From: Planctomycetota bacterium
GTDB lineage: Bacteria > Planctomycetota > Planctomycetia > Gemmatales > Gemmataceae
Reading direction: 5' to 3'
DNA: 64,000 bases
Assembly: GCA_016873095.1 (NCBI GenBank)
Contig: VGYC01000003.1
Location: forward strand, 1-64,000
Shown: positions 1-8,320 of the stretch, one piece after another
Layout: every line of letters starts with the position of its first letter
Position numbering within the stretch: the stretch's first letter is position 1
The notes under the pieces: generated by a model
Database searches by the model: none
The model's input: only the letters and a program-made list of their open reading frames with translations
Told to the model about the DNA's origin: nothing
Program-made: the position numbers and the translations under genes

Positions 1-32
1 GTCAACGGCGGGCCTAAAACCGCTTCGCGGAA

Positions 33-51
33 AGCCCCGTGGAACGGGGCT
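33..51. terminator. Short hairpin downstream of the MscS gene
   Basis: A perfect 8-bp stem (AGCCCCGT / ACGGGGCT) with a 3-nt loop lies about 80 bp beyond the stop of the minus-strand MscS gene. There is no U-run, so it may be a weak terminator or only a structured spacer. I see no gene in positions 1-133. Confidence 0.35.
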
Positions 52-133
52 GTGAGACACTGCCAAGCGCAACAAATCCGGGATGACGGAACGCCTGGTT
101 TTTCATCAGCCCAGCCTCGCCCTCCCGAGTTGA

Positions 134-1633
134 TCATGAGTCTTTCGCCGGGACGCGATTCTCCGGGATGGCCCGGTCCGCTGGGGCGGCCTGCAGAAGG
201 TTTTCCCCCTCGTTTCGCGGCTGGGCCTGGCGCGCCTGTTCCTCCAGTTCGCCGGCCTCGCTCGACAACCCGGCCTCGGCCTTGGTGGACACCGCGTCCG
301 GTTCCTCGGGAACAGGCGCGGCGTCGCCACCCCTGCTCGGGCGGACAGGCGGCGTTTCTGCCGATTTGCTGTCGAGCATCGTGACGGGGATACCCTTCGG
401 GAAGACGACCTCGCGCGCCTCGTCGGGCATGGAAATGCCGTGCTGCTGAAAGGCACGCTTGACGAGCCGGATCACCGACGAGCGCACCTTGAGCCAGCTG
501 TGCTCCTTGCCATTCAGCCAGAAGTAGATGCGCAGATTGACGGTCGCGGGTCCGAGGCCGTCGGCCAGTACCCAGGGCTCGGGGTCATCGAGAACGGCCG
601 GGTGCTCCGCCAGCACTTTACGGGCCACCTCCTGGGCCTTGTCGATGGGGTCGCCGTAGCCGATGCCCACGACGAAGTTCTCGCGGCGATTGGGGTTGGC
701 GGTGAAGTTTCGCAGCGTGCTCTTGTAGACCGTGGCATTGGGCACCTGCACGAGGTTGCCGTCCAGGGTCATGAGGATGGTGGTGCGGACGTTCAGTTGC
801 TGGACATAGCCCGTTATCCCAGCGACCTCGATCATGTCACAGGTCTCGAAGGGCCGCTGCATGCTGAGAAAGATGCTGGCCAGGAAGTTCTCGGTGATGT
901 CGCGGAAGGCAATGCCGAGGGCCAGGCCGACCAGGCCGGTGCCGCCTACCACCGTCAAGGCCAGCTGAGTGAGACCGGAGACTCTCAGGACGATGTAGGT
1001 GCCGGCGAGAAACACGAAGACTCCTGCGCCCCATGCAATCACGCCGCGCAACAGCTTCGCCTGCACCCGGCTGCGCAGCATGGCCCGTACGCCCCGAGTC
1101 GCCAGCAGGCCGGCCGCCGCCGACAAGGCCAGGATCAACAGAGCGAACACAAGAAACGGCAGAAAGCGCACGAAGTCACGCCATAACCCGAGCAGCCCGC
1201 TCCACGCCGGGCTGAAGTCCCACGCGGACGGCTCGGACACTTCCATCCGATTGGCCACGGCGACCACGTCTTGAGTGTTGCGTGCCAGATCGCTGGCCCA
1301 CTTCTTGAGCTCGTCCGTCTCCGTGCGCCCGCTGAGGAATACAACGCCCTCCTCGACGCGGACTTCCGGGTCAGTGAACCAGCCGGTGGCATCCAGGACA
1401 TTCTGAAGCCGCTTGCCGATCTCCTCGTCGCGTGCCACTGGCTTGACGTCCACCTTCGTCGGCGCGGCAGGAAGCTCTTCCTTGTTCGGGGCCGGTTGCT
1501 TCTGCGCACCTTTGCCCTTGTCCGGTCCCTGTGCCGCAATCGGCGCAGCCAGCCCGCAGCAGCCGTGGAGCCCGAGAAGCCCGAGCACCACTGCCCGAAG
1601 GACCATGCCACAAGAAGAAGCGGATCGCCCCAT
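134..1633 (-). CDS. BON-domain mechanosensitive channel (MscS family)
   Basis: Predicted 499-residue small-conductance mechanosensitive channel of the envelope, opening under membrane tension. I chose the ATG at 1633 because it begins a hydrophobic, signal-like stretch (residues 10-35). The frame stays open upstream, but there it reads low-complexity sequence up to the neighbouring repeat element. A BON domain (about 68-135, with 'VEEGVVFLSGRTET') precedes transmembrane helices near 155-180, 195-217 and 224-245. The pore-lining MscS helix is 'GGTGLVGLALGIAFRD', followed by the beta domain ('GYVQQLNVRTT', 'VPNATVYKSTLRNF'). The last 100 residues are a charged, Pro/Ala/Glu-rich tail. BON domains bind membranes or other envelope material; joining one to MscS is known in planctomycetes. 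The gene is the last of a minus-strand series but is separated from it by an inserted repeat element. Confidence 0.9.
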   Translation of the reverse strand: MGRSASSCGMVLRAVVLGLLGLHGCCGLAAPIAAQGPDKGKGAQKQPAPNKEELPAAPTKVDVKPVARDEEIGKRLQNVLDATGWFTDPEVRVEEGVVFLSGRTETDELKKWASDLARNTQDVVAVANRMEVSEPSAWDFSPAWSGLLGLWRDFVRFLPFLVFALLILALSAAAGLLATRGVRAMLRSRVQAKLLRGVIAWGAGVFVFLAGTYIVLRVSGLTQLALTVVGGTGLVGLALGIAFRDITENFLASIFLSMQRPFETCDMIEVAGITGYVQQLNVRTTILMTLDGNLVQVPNATVYKSTLRNFTANPNRRENFVVGIGYGDPIDKAQEVARKVLAEHPAVLDDPEPWVLADGLGPATVNLRIYFWLNGKEHSWLKVRSSVIRLVKRAFQQHGISMPDEAREVVFPKGIPVTMLDSKSAETPPVRPSRGGDAAPVPEEPDAVSTKAEAGLSSEAGELEEQARQAQPRNEGENLLQAAPADRAIPENRVPAKDS

Positions 1634-1742
1634 GTGGATAACGTCTATTGAAAGGAAAGAGCGCCGGTCGCGACACGCATCCTGCGGCCGCGACGACGAC
1701 TTTACTATTGAAGCTCCATGACCAGGCAAAGGCAACAAGCCA

Positions 1743-1918
1743 CTAGGGCGTGTTGACAATAGCTGGCAAAGGTGGGCAAGAGACTGGGTAACGTGGGGCA
1801 GGTCGCCGACCTGCCATAGCCGCTGATGGCAGGTTGGCAACCTGCCCCACGAAGAGAATCGCCGAAATTTGGTTCACCATTCCTCCTTGCTTACCCAGGA
1901 TTTGTCAACACGACCTAG
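1743..1918. mobile_element. MITE-like element with terminal inverted repeats and CTAG at both ends
   Basis: This 176-bp non-coding segment is bounded by inverted repeats. The left end reads CTAGGGCGTGTTGACAA, and the right end, read on the minus strand, reads CTAGGTCGTGTTGACAA. CTAG at both edges could be a target-site duplication. Inside is a second dyad of 24-bp arms (1792-1815 and 1828-1851, 22 of 24 matching), with core GTGGGGCAGGT. On the minus strand the right end continues into GGTAAGCAAGGAGG and then ATGGTGAACC, which looks like the ribosome binding site and first codons of a deleted transposase. A 37-nt copy of this end occurs at 32277-32313. The TAG stop of the kinase gene (1915-1917) lies inside the terminal CTAG. 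No transposase is encoded, so this looks like a non-autonomous remnant. Confidence 0.75.
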
Positions 1919-4900
1919 TTCCGAGTGCCGGAGGTGCCGGTGGCGGGCTTGGCGGGCAATTCCTTGAAGGCGATGCTCTTGAACTCGACGACGCTGCCCT
2001 GGTTGCCGACGCCGAGCGCGATGTGATTGCTGCCGCCGCCGCGGCCGCCGATATCCACCTGTGACGTGTTCTTGCCGTCCACCTTCACCGTGATGAGCCC
2101 GTCCTGCGAGAGCACGTCGAGGACGAACCACTCGTTCGGCCTGGGGAGCTTTTCCACGGCCCCGCGAAACACCGGCCAGTTCAGGTAGACGCAGGAGAGG
2201 ACGCCCGTCTTGTAACCCGACTTCTCGGTGCTGTTGATGGACGCCCAGCAGCCGAAGGGCGAGTTGTTGGATCGCAACTCGGAACTGGTGTGGACGATGA
2301 TGGCGCCGTAGCCGCCGTCGTTGATGCGCGTCTCGGCGCGCAGATGAAACGACTTGCCAAAGCCGTCGCGGAACAAGTAGCTGTTCGGACTGCGGCCGAC
2401 CAAAATGCCGTTCTCCACCTTCCAGTTGTTCGGCAGCCTGGCATGCGGCGTCCAGCCGGTCAGGTCCTTGCCGTTGAAGAGCTGCACCCAGGCGGGCTTC
2501 TCTGGCGACAGCTCCTTGATCCTGATATTGCGAAACTCGGCGAGCGTACCAAAGTTTTGCAAACCGATCCGCCCGGTTTTCTTGGTCAAGCCGGGGATGC
2601 GCTTCAAGGCTTCGGGATAGTCGTCGAGGTTGACATCCTGAGCGCGCACGCCGTCGTGAACAACCTGGATGCGCCTGCCCTGGACCTTGATCGCCAGCAT
2701 GTGCCAGGATTTGGGCTTAGTGTCTACTCTTTGCTTGGCGGCAACGACGTCCACGATCGACGCCGTTCCATTGAGCTTCCCGATCATCCCGCTTGCCCAA
2801 TCGTCGATGAGTTGAATCGCCAGGAACTCGCTGCCGTGGATGTCTCCCTGCAACCAGCCGCGCAGGAACACGGCGCTCTTGGCGCCTGGGGCGAGACGGT
2901 ATTCGAGCTCCAGTTCGAAGTCGGCGTAGTCCCGCTTGGTGTGGAGCCAGCCGACACTCAGATTCTGCGTGGTCCGCAATGTTCCGTCGGCTACCTTCCA
3001 ATAGGGGCCGATGAAGTCCCATTCTTTGTGGTCCTTGCCGTTGAAGAGCTGCACCCAGCCGGGTTCGGTTTTCGGGGTGTAGCTCCGATCGATGGTCTTT
3101 GCAAGTTCGAGGCTGATGCCCACATGAAAGTCGCGCGTCAGAGTCAGCGGGAATGTTCCGCCAGCAGCCTTTTGCCAGCCGAGAGCGCCGGGAGTATTGG
3201 CCAAATGTGAAAAAGGTCCGACGCGGTACTTTGCCAGCTCGTAACCATCCTTGACTGTGATCTCAGCCTCGTAGTCCCCGGCCGGCAGTTGGATCGTGCC
3301 GTGCTTTGTGATGAGATCCGCCACCACTTCGCCGTCGCGCTTGATGAGGATTCTTTCGATATTCGCGTCGATCGTGCCGCTGTAGGTGAGGGTGCCCTGA
3401 TCCGTCAAAGAGCGGTACACGAAGGGACTCGACAACACAAGGCCCGCAAGGATGCCGGCAAGTGCTCCAGCGATCCGCCGCCGCCGCGACTGAACCAGCA
3501 GAAGAAAACCGGCGAGAAGCGCGGCAAGCCCGAATGCGCCGATGAGCCATGGCCAACCATGCCCACTGAACCGCTCCGGACGCAATACGAACGACACATA
3601 CAGTGGCACGAGGATCAGCACGGCGACCGCGGCCAAGGCAGTCCCGGGAATGCGGCGTTGTCCAACCGCAACCGCTCGGCGCGGGTCTCCCGGGTCTCCC
3701 GGGTCTCCCGACTCCGCCGACACGCCCGACCGAATGTCTTTATCACGCTCAGCGGCGGCGGCGGCAGACCCGCGCCGAACGCTTGGCACTTCGCGCCCCG
3801 CTTGCACAGCGGCGAGCCGTTGCCCCAGCAGTTCCGCCACTTCCCTCGCCGTCTGAAACCGCTCCTCTGACTTCTTCGCGTGCAGTTGGCCGATGATGTC
3901 ACTCAGCCACTCGGGAATCTCGTTGTTGACTTCGCGGATCGGCCGCGGCGAGGCGTCGATGACACGCTTCAATACAGCATGCGTGCCGCTGGCGCGGAAC
4001 GGCGAATGGCCGGTGCACAGCGCGTACAGCACCGTGCCCAGGCTGAACAGATCCGAGCGATGATCGACCGGCAGACCCTCGGCCTGTTCAGGCGACATGT
4101 ACATCGGCGTGCCGGCCACGACGCCCGATTGCGTCACGCTGGCGTCATCGACGGCGCGTGCTAGCCCGAAGTAGGTGATCTTGACGCGTTCGACGCCGTT
4201 CTCCAGCAGGATGTTGCTCGGCTTGATGTCGCGATGAACCAGCCCTTGCTTGTGCGCCGCCGCCAGCCCCTCCGCGATCTGCATGCCGATGCGCAGCATC
4301 TCCTTCACCTCGAGGGGACCATGCCGGTCGAGCTTGTCCTGCAGCGAGATGCCGTCGATGCACTCCATCACCAGGTAAGGCGGCTGCGCATCTTCCTGAA
4401 CGTCGTGGATGCCGACCACGTGCTCGTTCTTGACGGCGGCGGCGGCGCGGGCCTCGCGGATGAAGCGTTTGCGTGCCGAGCCGCTGGCCGCGTACGCCGG
4501 CGACAGCACCTTGATGGCCACCACCCGATGCAGCCGTTCGTCGAACGCCTTCAGGACGACGCCGAAGCCGCCCTTGCCGATGACTTCCTGTACCTCGTAG
4601 TGCCCGAGCCGGCCGAGATGTCCCGGCGTGGAAGCCGGCGACAGGAACGACAAACCGTCCGCGTCGCTGCTCGTTGCGTCAACCCGGGTGACCGGCTGAG
4701 ACTGCTGCGGAAACGCGGCGGTGGCCCCGGCATCGGTCACGCCGCCATCGGTCATGCCGCCGACCGCGACCCCGCCCTCCGCCAGCATTGCCGACGGCGC
4801 CCGCGGCAGCAACTCACCGGAGTTCTCGTGAGTCTGCAGCATGGCCTCGATGCGTCGCCGCAACTCGTGGTCGTCGCCGCAGGCTCGCTCCAGTAGCGCG

Positions 4901-4971
4901 GCCCGCTCGGGCGCCGGCACGTCCAGCGCCGCGAGAAACAGCTCCTTGGCCCTGGCGAGATCGACCGGCAT
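1915..4971 (-). CDS. Membrane Ser/Thr protein kinase with two C-terminal DUF1080 domains; DFG Asp replaced by Tyr
   Basis: A 1018-residue Hanks-type kinase. The start at 4971 (MPVDLAR) has a GGAG upstream; nine further in-frame codons upstream are less likely. A short helical region (1-50) typical of planctomycete ECF-linked kinases precedes the kinase domain (about 122-390): GKGGFGVV loop 132-139, VAIK Lys154, HRDIKPSN with Asp248, then 'ITYFGLARA' where DFG is expected, so the magnesium-binding Asp is Tyr267. The APE-like 'MSPEQ' and 'DLFSLG' motifs remain. A linker with GDP triplets (422-430, encoded by a 9-nt tandem repeat), three hydrophobic segments (443-463, 474-494, 500-519), a PEGA-like beta region (525-625) and two DUF1080 (3-keto-disaccharide hydrolase/concanavalin-like) domains (637-820 and 826-1003) follow. 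DUF1080 in such kinases is presumed to sense sugar outside the membrane. The gene follows an ECF sigma gene, a common planctomycete pairing. Confidence 0.93.
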   Translation of the reverse strand: MPVDLARAKELFLAALDVPAPERAALLERACGDDHELRRRIEAMLQTHENSGELLPRAPSAMLAEGGVAVGGMTDGGVTDAGATAAFPQQSQPVTRVDATSSDADGLSFLSPASTPGHLGRLGHYEVQEVIGKGGFGVVLKAFDERLHRVVAIKVLSPAYAASGSARKRFIREARAAAAVKNEHVVGIHDVQEDAQPPYLVMECIDGISLQDKLDRHGPLEVKEMLRIGMQIAEGLAAAHKQGLVHRDIKPSNILLENGVERVKITYFGLARAVDDASVTQSGVVAGTPMYMSPEQAEGLPVDHRSDLFSLGTVLYALCTGHSPFRASGTHAVLKRVIDASPRPIREVNNEIPEWLSDIIGQLHAKKSEERFQTAREVAELLGQRLAAVQAGREVPSVRRGSAAAAAERDKDIRSGVSAESGDPGDPGDPRRAVAVGQRRIPGTALAAVAVLILVPLYVSFVLRPERFSGHGWPWLIGAFGLAALLAGFLLLVQSRRRRIAGALAGILAGLVLSSPFVYRSLTDQGTLTYSGTIDANIERILIKRDGEVVADLITKHGTIQLPAGDYEAEITVKDGYELAKYRVGPFSHLANTPGALGWQKAAGGTFPLTLTRDFHVGISLELAKTIDRSYTPKTEPGWVQLFNGKDHKEWDFIGPYWKVADGTLRTTQNLSVGWLHTKRDYADFELELEYRLAPGAKSAVFLRGWLQGDIHGSEFLAIQLIDDWASGMIGKLNGTASIVDVVAAKQRVDTKPKSWHMLAIKVQGRRIQVVHDGVRAQDVNLDDYPEALKRIPGLTKKTGRIGLQNFGTLAEFRNIRIKELSPEKPAWVQLFNGKDLTGWTPHARLPNNWKVENGILVGRSPNSYLFRDGFGKSFHLRAETRINDGGYGAIIVHTSSELRSNNSPFGCWASINSTEKSGYKTGVLSCVYLNWPVFRGAVEKLPRPNEWFVLDVLSQDGLITVKVDGKNTSQVDIGGRGGGSNHIALGVGNQGSVVEFKSIAFKELPAKPATGTSGTRN

Positions 4972-5052
4972 GACGAGTCTCCGAGGGGATAAATGCATCC
5001 AATATCATAAGCGTCGTGCCAGACGAATTGTCTCAAGAATTCTGAATTACGT

Positions 5053-5097
5053 TTTCGTTGGGTTGCTACCCCCCTCTCAGCGCCCCGGCAACGAATC
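5053..5097 (-). promoter_or_regulatory. G-rich palindromic element upstream of the kinase gene (copy A)
   Basis: Read on the minus strand this begins GATTCGTTGCCGGGG, passes through AGAGGGGGGT and ends in GCAACCCAACGAA, about 80 nt before the kinase start. A near-identical element lies at 34879-34924, 36 nt before an aminotransferase start, in the same orientation relative to the gene. The two copies share about 38 of 44 positions, and both can fold with GTTGC pairing to GCAAC. It could be an operator, a leader hairpin or a small repeat. The assignment as regulatory is inference from position. Confidence 0.45.
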
Positions 5098-5164
5098 GGC
5101 GCGACTGGGGTATTCACAAGTCTCGACAGCAAATGCAGTTGTGTAACGTGGGGATGGGGCGCTT

Positions 5165-5734
5165 TCATTGCCGGGGGTCGCCGATCTCGCAGCGCAACCA
5201 GGCGCGGGCGAAGGCCCACTGGCGGTAGGCGGTGGCGCGAGACAGGCCAAGCTGCTTGCCGGCTTCCTCGACCGAGAGGCCGCCGAAAGTATGGAGTTGC
5301 ACCAGCTCCGCCGCCGCGGCATCGGCGTTGGCCAGCCGCGTCAGCGCCTCGTCCAGGGCGAGCAGTCGCTCATCTTCGTCGGTGGCCGGGTCGGGCTGAT
5401 CAACGAGTTCGACGCGCTGCCGATCGCCGCCGTGCTTGTCGCGGCGTTTCCGGCGGGCGTTGTCGATGAGGACATGGCGCATGGCCAGGGCCGCCGTCGC
5501 CAGGAAATGCGACCGGCCCTGCCATTCCGCCGACGCCTCGCCCCCGACCAGCCGGAGATAAGCCTCGTGCACCAGCGCGGTGGGTTGCAGCGTGTGTCCA
5601 GGATTTTCGCAATCGAGGTAGCCGGCCGCCAGCCGCCGCAACTCCTCGTACACCAGCGGCAGCAGTTGCTCGGCGGCGTGCGCCGCGCCGCGCGTGACGG
5701 CATCCAGAAGTTGCGTAACCTCGTGCGACGGCAT
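5165..5734 (-). CDS. ECF-type RNA polymerase sigma factor (PF07638-like)
   Basis: This 189-residue protein fits the planctomycete/acidobacterial 'Sigma70_ECF' group. The region-2 segment includes 'YEELRRLAAGYLDCENPG', 'LQPTALVHEAYLRLV' and 'SHFLATAALAMRHVLIDNAR'. Region 4 is near residues 130-180 ('LVQLHTFGGLSVEEAGKQLG', 'SRATAYRQWAFARAWLR'). It would direct RNA polymerase to a small regulon. It starts 24 bp after the stop of the PQQ-propeller gene and is followed by the large kinase gene, so kinase and sigma factor are probably one regulatory pair; phosphorylation-controlled ECF factors of this kind are described in planctomycetes. No anti-sigma gene lies next to it. I see no strong Shine-Dalgarno sequence before the ATG. 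Confidence 0.93.
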   Translation of the reverse strand: MPSHEVTQLLDAVTRGAAHAAEQLLPLVYEELRRLAAGYLDCENPGHTLQPTALVHEAYLRLVGGEASAEWQGRSHFLATAALAMRHVLIDNARRKRRDKHGGDRQRVELVDQPDPATDEDERLLALDEALTRLANADAAAAELVQLHTFGGLSVEEAGKQLGLSRATAYRQWAFARAWLRCEIGDPRQ

Positions 5735-5758
5735 CGGTTCGCTTGGTTCGCCTACAAA

Positions 5759-6967
5759 CTACTTCTTCGCGGCGATGCAATACAGAGCGTTATCGGAGCG
5801 AAGATACAGCGCCCCGCCGGCCGCGGCCGGAGAGGCGAGGAAGGTATCGCCCAGGTTGTTCACCGACAGAAACTTCGGTTGCGCGCCGGCCTGCATGACC
5901 GTGGTGGCGCCTTCCTCGTTGACAAAATAGATCTTGCCGTCGACCGCCAGCGGCGACGCGGAGAACGTGCCGTCGATGCGCTGGCTGAACACCGTCCGAC
6001 CGGTGAGGGCGTCCGCGCAGTTGACGATGCCGCGCGTGCTGATCGTGTACACCAGCCCGCGATAGACCAGCGGCGACGAATAACCCGTGGCGAGCTTGGC
6101 GTTCTCCCAGACGATCTTGGCCTTGTCGTCGCCGCTGGGCGGGCGGATGGCTTGCATCTTGCCGCCGGGCGCCATCACCAGGCCGTCGCCGAAGCTGGGC
6201 GACGGAATCGTCGAGAAACTGCCGGCAACCGACCAGAGCTTGACGCCCGTGGCGGGGTCGTGGGCGGATACATCGGACGGCCCCTGAAACAGCACCTCGT
6301 CCTTGCCGTGGTTCTTGATGATCAGCGGCGTGACCCAGTTGATGACCTTGGGACGTTCGACCTTCCAGGCATTCTGCCCGGTAGCCGTGTCGATGCCGAC
6401 GGCGAATGAAGCGCCCGAAGTCTCCAGGCAAGCGATGAACCGGTTCTTCCACAGCACCGGCGAGGCAGCCATGCCGACGTTGTTGACCAGGGTGGGATAG
6501 TCCCCTTCAAGTGAACGATACCAGACGAGATTGCCGTCCATGTCATAGCAGGCCAGGTCGCAGGTGGCGAACAGAGCGTAGATGTGCTTGCCGTCGGTGA
6601 CCGGCGTCGGGGCGGCCATGTTACTCTTTTGATGGCAAACGGTCGCGCCCGTGGCCCAGATTTGCCGGTGCCAGAGCTTGTCGCCGCTGGCCACGTCGTA
6701 GCAGAGCACATGCAGCCGCTCCTGATCCGGGCCGGAACAGGCGGTGACGAACACGCGCTTGCCGACGACCACTGGACAGGACAGCCCGCGTCCCGGCAAG
6801 GCCGCCTTCCAGCGGATGTTCTCGTTCTTGTCCCACTTGACCGGCAACGGGGTCTCCGCCACGCCGACGCCGCCGACCCCGCGAAACTGCGGTGAGTCCT
6901 CGGCGTGCACGGCGGCGCCGAAAGCGCAGGAGGCCACAACGATGGCTGCAACAAGAATTCGGGTCAT
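5759..6967 (-). CDS. Secreted PQQ-like beta-propeller protein
   Basis: A 402-residue protein starting at MTRILVAAIVV with a signal peptide ending near 'VHAEDSPQF'. It belongs to the BamB/PQQ-like propeller family common in planctomycetes, marked by 'PQFRGVGG' at the mature N terminus and repeated blades such as 'LHVLCYDVASGDKLW', 'GIDTATGQNAWKV' and 'DPATGVKLWSVAG'. These repeats build an eight-bladed scaffold; members often bind no cofactor and their substrates are unknown. The ATG at 6967 was preferred to the upstream one at 6982 because it begins the signal peptide directly. The gene sits 65 bp after a HEAT-type secreted protein gene and 24 bp before the ECF sigma gene, so the three may be co-transcribed. 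A second member of the family is at 57680-58957. Confidence 0.88.
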   Translation of the reverse strand: MTRILVAAIVVASCAFGAAVHAEDSPQFRGVGGVGVAETPLPVKWDKNENIRWKAALPGRGLSCPVVVGKRVFVTACSGPDQERLHVLCYDVASGDKLWHRQIWATGATVCHQKSNMAAPTPVTDGKHIYALFATCDLACYDMDGNLVWYRSLEGDYPTLVNNVGMAASPVLWKNRFIACLETSGASFAVGIDTATGQNAWKVERPKVINWVTPLIIKNHGKDEVLFQGPSDVSAHDPATGVKLWSVAGSFSTIPSPSFGDGLVMAPGGKMQAIRPPSGDDKAKIVWENAKLATGYSSPLVYRGLVYTISTRGIVNCADALTGRTVFSQRIDGTFSASPLAVDGKIYFVNEEGATTVMQAGAQPKFLSVNNLGDTFLASPAAAGGALYLRSDNALYCIAAKK

Positions 6968-7031
6968 TGGCTCACCGACCATGGGATAGAGGTTACAACC
7001 AGGAGGTACGCGCGCAGGCGACACAAGCCAG

Positions 7032-8165
7032 TCACTTTTTCTCCACGACCAGCGGGACGGCTGCACCCAGGTGGTCGCAGACGCGAAGCTGGAAGGTCCA
7101 GGTCTGGGCCCACGCCTCGGTCTGCTCGTTCTGGCTCACCTTGACGAGGATCTCGTTGCGGCCGGCGCGGAGAATTCCCTTGCCGACGTGCTGGTCCATG
7201 CGCGTGCCGTGGTGATACTCCTCGCGGCCGAAGATCTGCTTGCCGTTGAGGAACATCTGGATGGCGTTGTTGCTGCTGGCCCGCAGTTCGACAGGGCGCT
7301 CGCTCGGCGAGGTGACGACGGCAAAGGCGAAGGCCGTTGTCCCGTGCAGGTTGCCGTAGATCTTGTTGAAATCGACCAGGCCGAGCGGCAGCTTGGTCTC
7401 GTGTTCCTGCCAGCGCAGCGCCACGCCGTCCTTGTCCTTGTAGACGGCGGCGAGGTCCACGCCTTTCTCCGGCGGATAGACCGTGTGGAAGCCGACGCCC
7501 TTCTTGTTGTCGAAGGAGCCGACCACCTGCCAGCGGTTGATGAAACCGAAATGCGCCGTCAGATCCACTTCGACGCCGAGCTTCTTGAGGCGAGCGGCAA
7601 TGAGCTGAATCTGGTCGCGATCACGGGCATGCGTGAGGGCCTTGCGATACGCAGCCGAAGCCGCCGCCTTCTGCTCCTTGTCGAAGTATTCCTGAGCTTC
7701 CTTGATGACGACGGCGACCGCGTCGCGGCGCAGCTCAGCGCCAGGGTCGTCGAGCATGTCGGGGAGGAACCTGTCCGGCGTCCTGTCATCGATGCGCACG
7801 AGCCATTCGTAGGCCAGCCGTCGTGCCTGCCCCGAGTGCCTGGTGTCGCGCACGAAGGCTTCGAGCTTTTTCACAGGCAGCGACTTGCCGCCGGACAGGG
7901 CCCGATCGGCGACGGCATCGACCGCCGAGCGCAGCCAGTTGGCAGCCTGCGGACTCGCATCATTGATGGCGCCGAGGATTTCCGGCAAGGCCTCGGGGCC
8001 CTGCTTGATCAGCTCCTTCAGCGCCGCTGACGCTGCGGGGTTGCCCTTGCCCTCGCTGGCCACCGCCTTGATCCGAGCCAGGAGCGGGGTCAGGTCGGAG
8101 CCGCCGCTCGCCCGGCTCGACAGCAGAATGATGGCACAGGCGATGCTGACGCACAGGTTTCGCAT
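7032..8165 (-). CDS. Secreted HEAT-like repeat protein of unknown function
   Basis: A 377-residue protein with a signal peptide (MRNLCVSIACAIILLSSRAS). Residues about 25-200 are alpha-helical repeats resembling HEAT/armadillo units ('LKELIKQGPEALPEILGAI', 'RLAYEWLVRIDDRTPDRFL'). Residues about 200-377 are a beta-rich module with 'WQVVGSFDNKKGVGFHTVY' and 'NNAIQMFLNGKQIFGREEY', which resembles a PA14/jelly-roll carbohydrate-binding fold often attached to planctomycete envelope proteins. No catalytic motif is visible. It lies upstream of the PQQ-propeller gene on the same strand with 65 bp between them, suggesting a common transcript. Function is not known; a role in binding extracellular material is inference from the domain types. 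Confidence 0.75.
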   Translation of the reverse strand: MRNLCVSIACAIILLSSRASGGSDLTPLLARIKAVASEGKGNPAASAALKELIKQGPEALPEILGAINDASPQAANWLRSAVDAVADRALSGGKSLPVKKLEAFVRDTRHSGQARRLAYEWLVRIDDRTPDRFLPDMLDDPGAELRRDAVAVVIKEAQEYFDKEQKAAASAAYRKALTHARDRDQIQLIAARLKKLGVEVDLTAHFGFINRWQVVGSFDNKKGVGFHTVYPPEKGVDLAAVYKDKDGVALRWQEHETKLPLGLVDFNKIYGNLHGTTAFAFAVVTSPSERPVELRASSNNAIQMFLNGKQIFGREEYHHGTRMDQHVGKGILRAGRNEILVKVSQNEQTEAWAQTWTFQLRVCDHLGAAVPLVVEKK

Positions 8166-8240
8166 GGTGGTTTCTCTCGACCGGGAAGGAACGAGGCAGG
8201 GAGTTTTCTTAGCGTGCCCGAGCGAGCGCGTCAACAACGA

Positions 8241-8311
8241 CGAGCCGGAAGCGTGAGCGACCGGAGTAGGTGCGGCGGGCCCGCCCGTACTCCGCTCACG
8301 CTTCCGGCTCG
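8241..8311. repeat. Long palindrome between the WD40 and HEAT genes
   Basis: A perfect 19-bp inverted repeat, CGAGCCGGAAGCGTGAGCG at 8241-8259 and its complement at 8293-8311, encloses a 33-nt loop with further complementarity (GGAGTA / TACTCC and GCGGGCCCGC). It sits between two genes of the same orientation, just after the stop of the upstream WD40 gene (8321). It may act as a terminator or transcript-stabilising hairpin. The symmetric form also fits a dispersed palindromic repeat; I know similar 'GAGCCGGAAGCGTGAGCG' words from planctomycete intergenic regions, but that is recollection, not a search. Confidence 0.7.
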
Positions 8312-8320
8312 CCGGGGTGC

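Noticed and set aside
3683-3712. Tandem CTCCCGGGT 9-mers considered as a regulatory repeat
   Set aside because: They lie inside the kinase gene and encode a Gly-Asp-Pro linker.
5168-6409. A 413-codon plus-strand frame over the ECF and PQQ genes
   Set aside because: It runs antisense to two clearly conserved genes and contains no domain.
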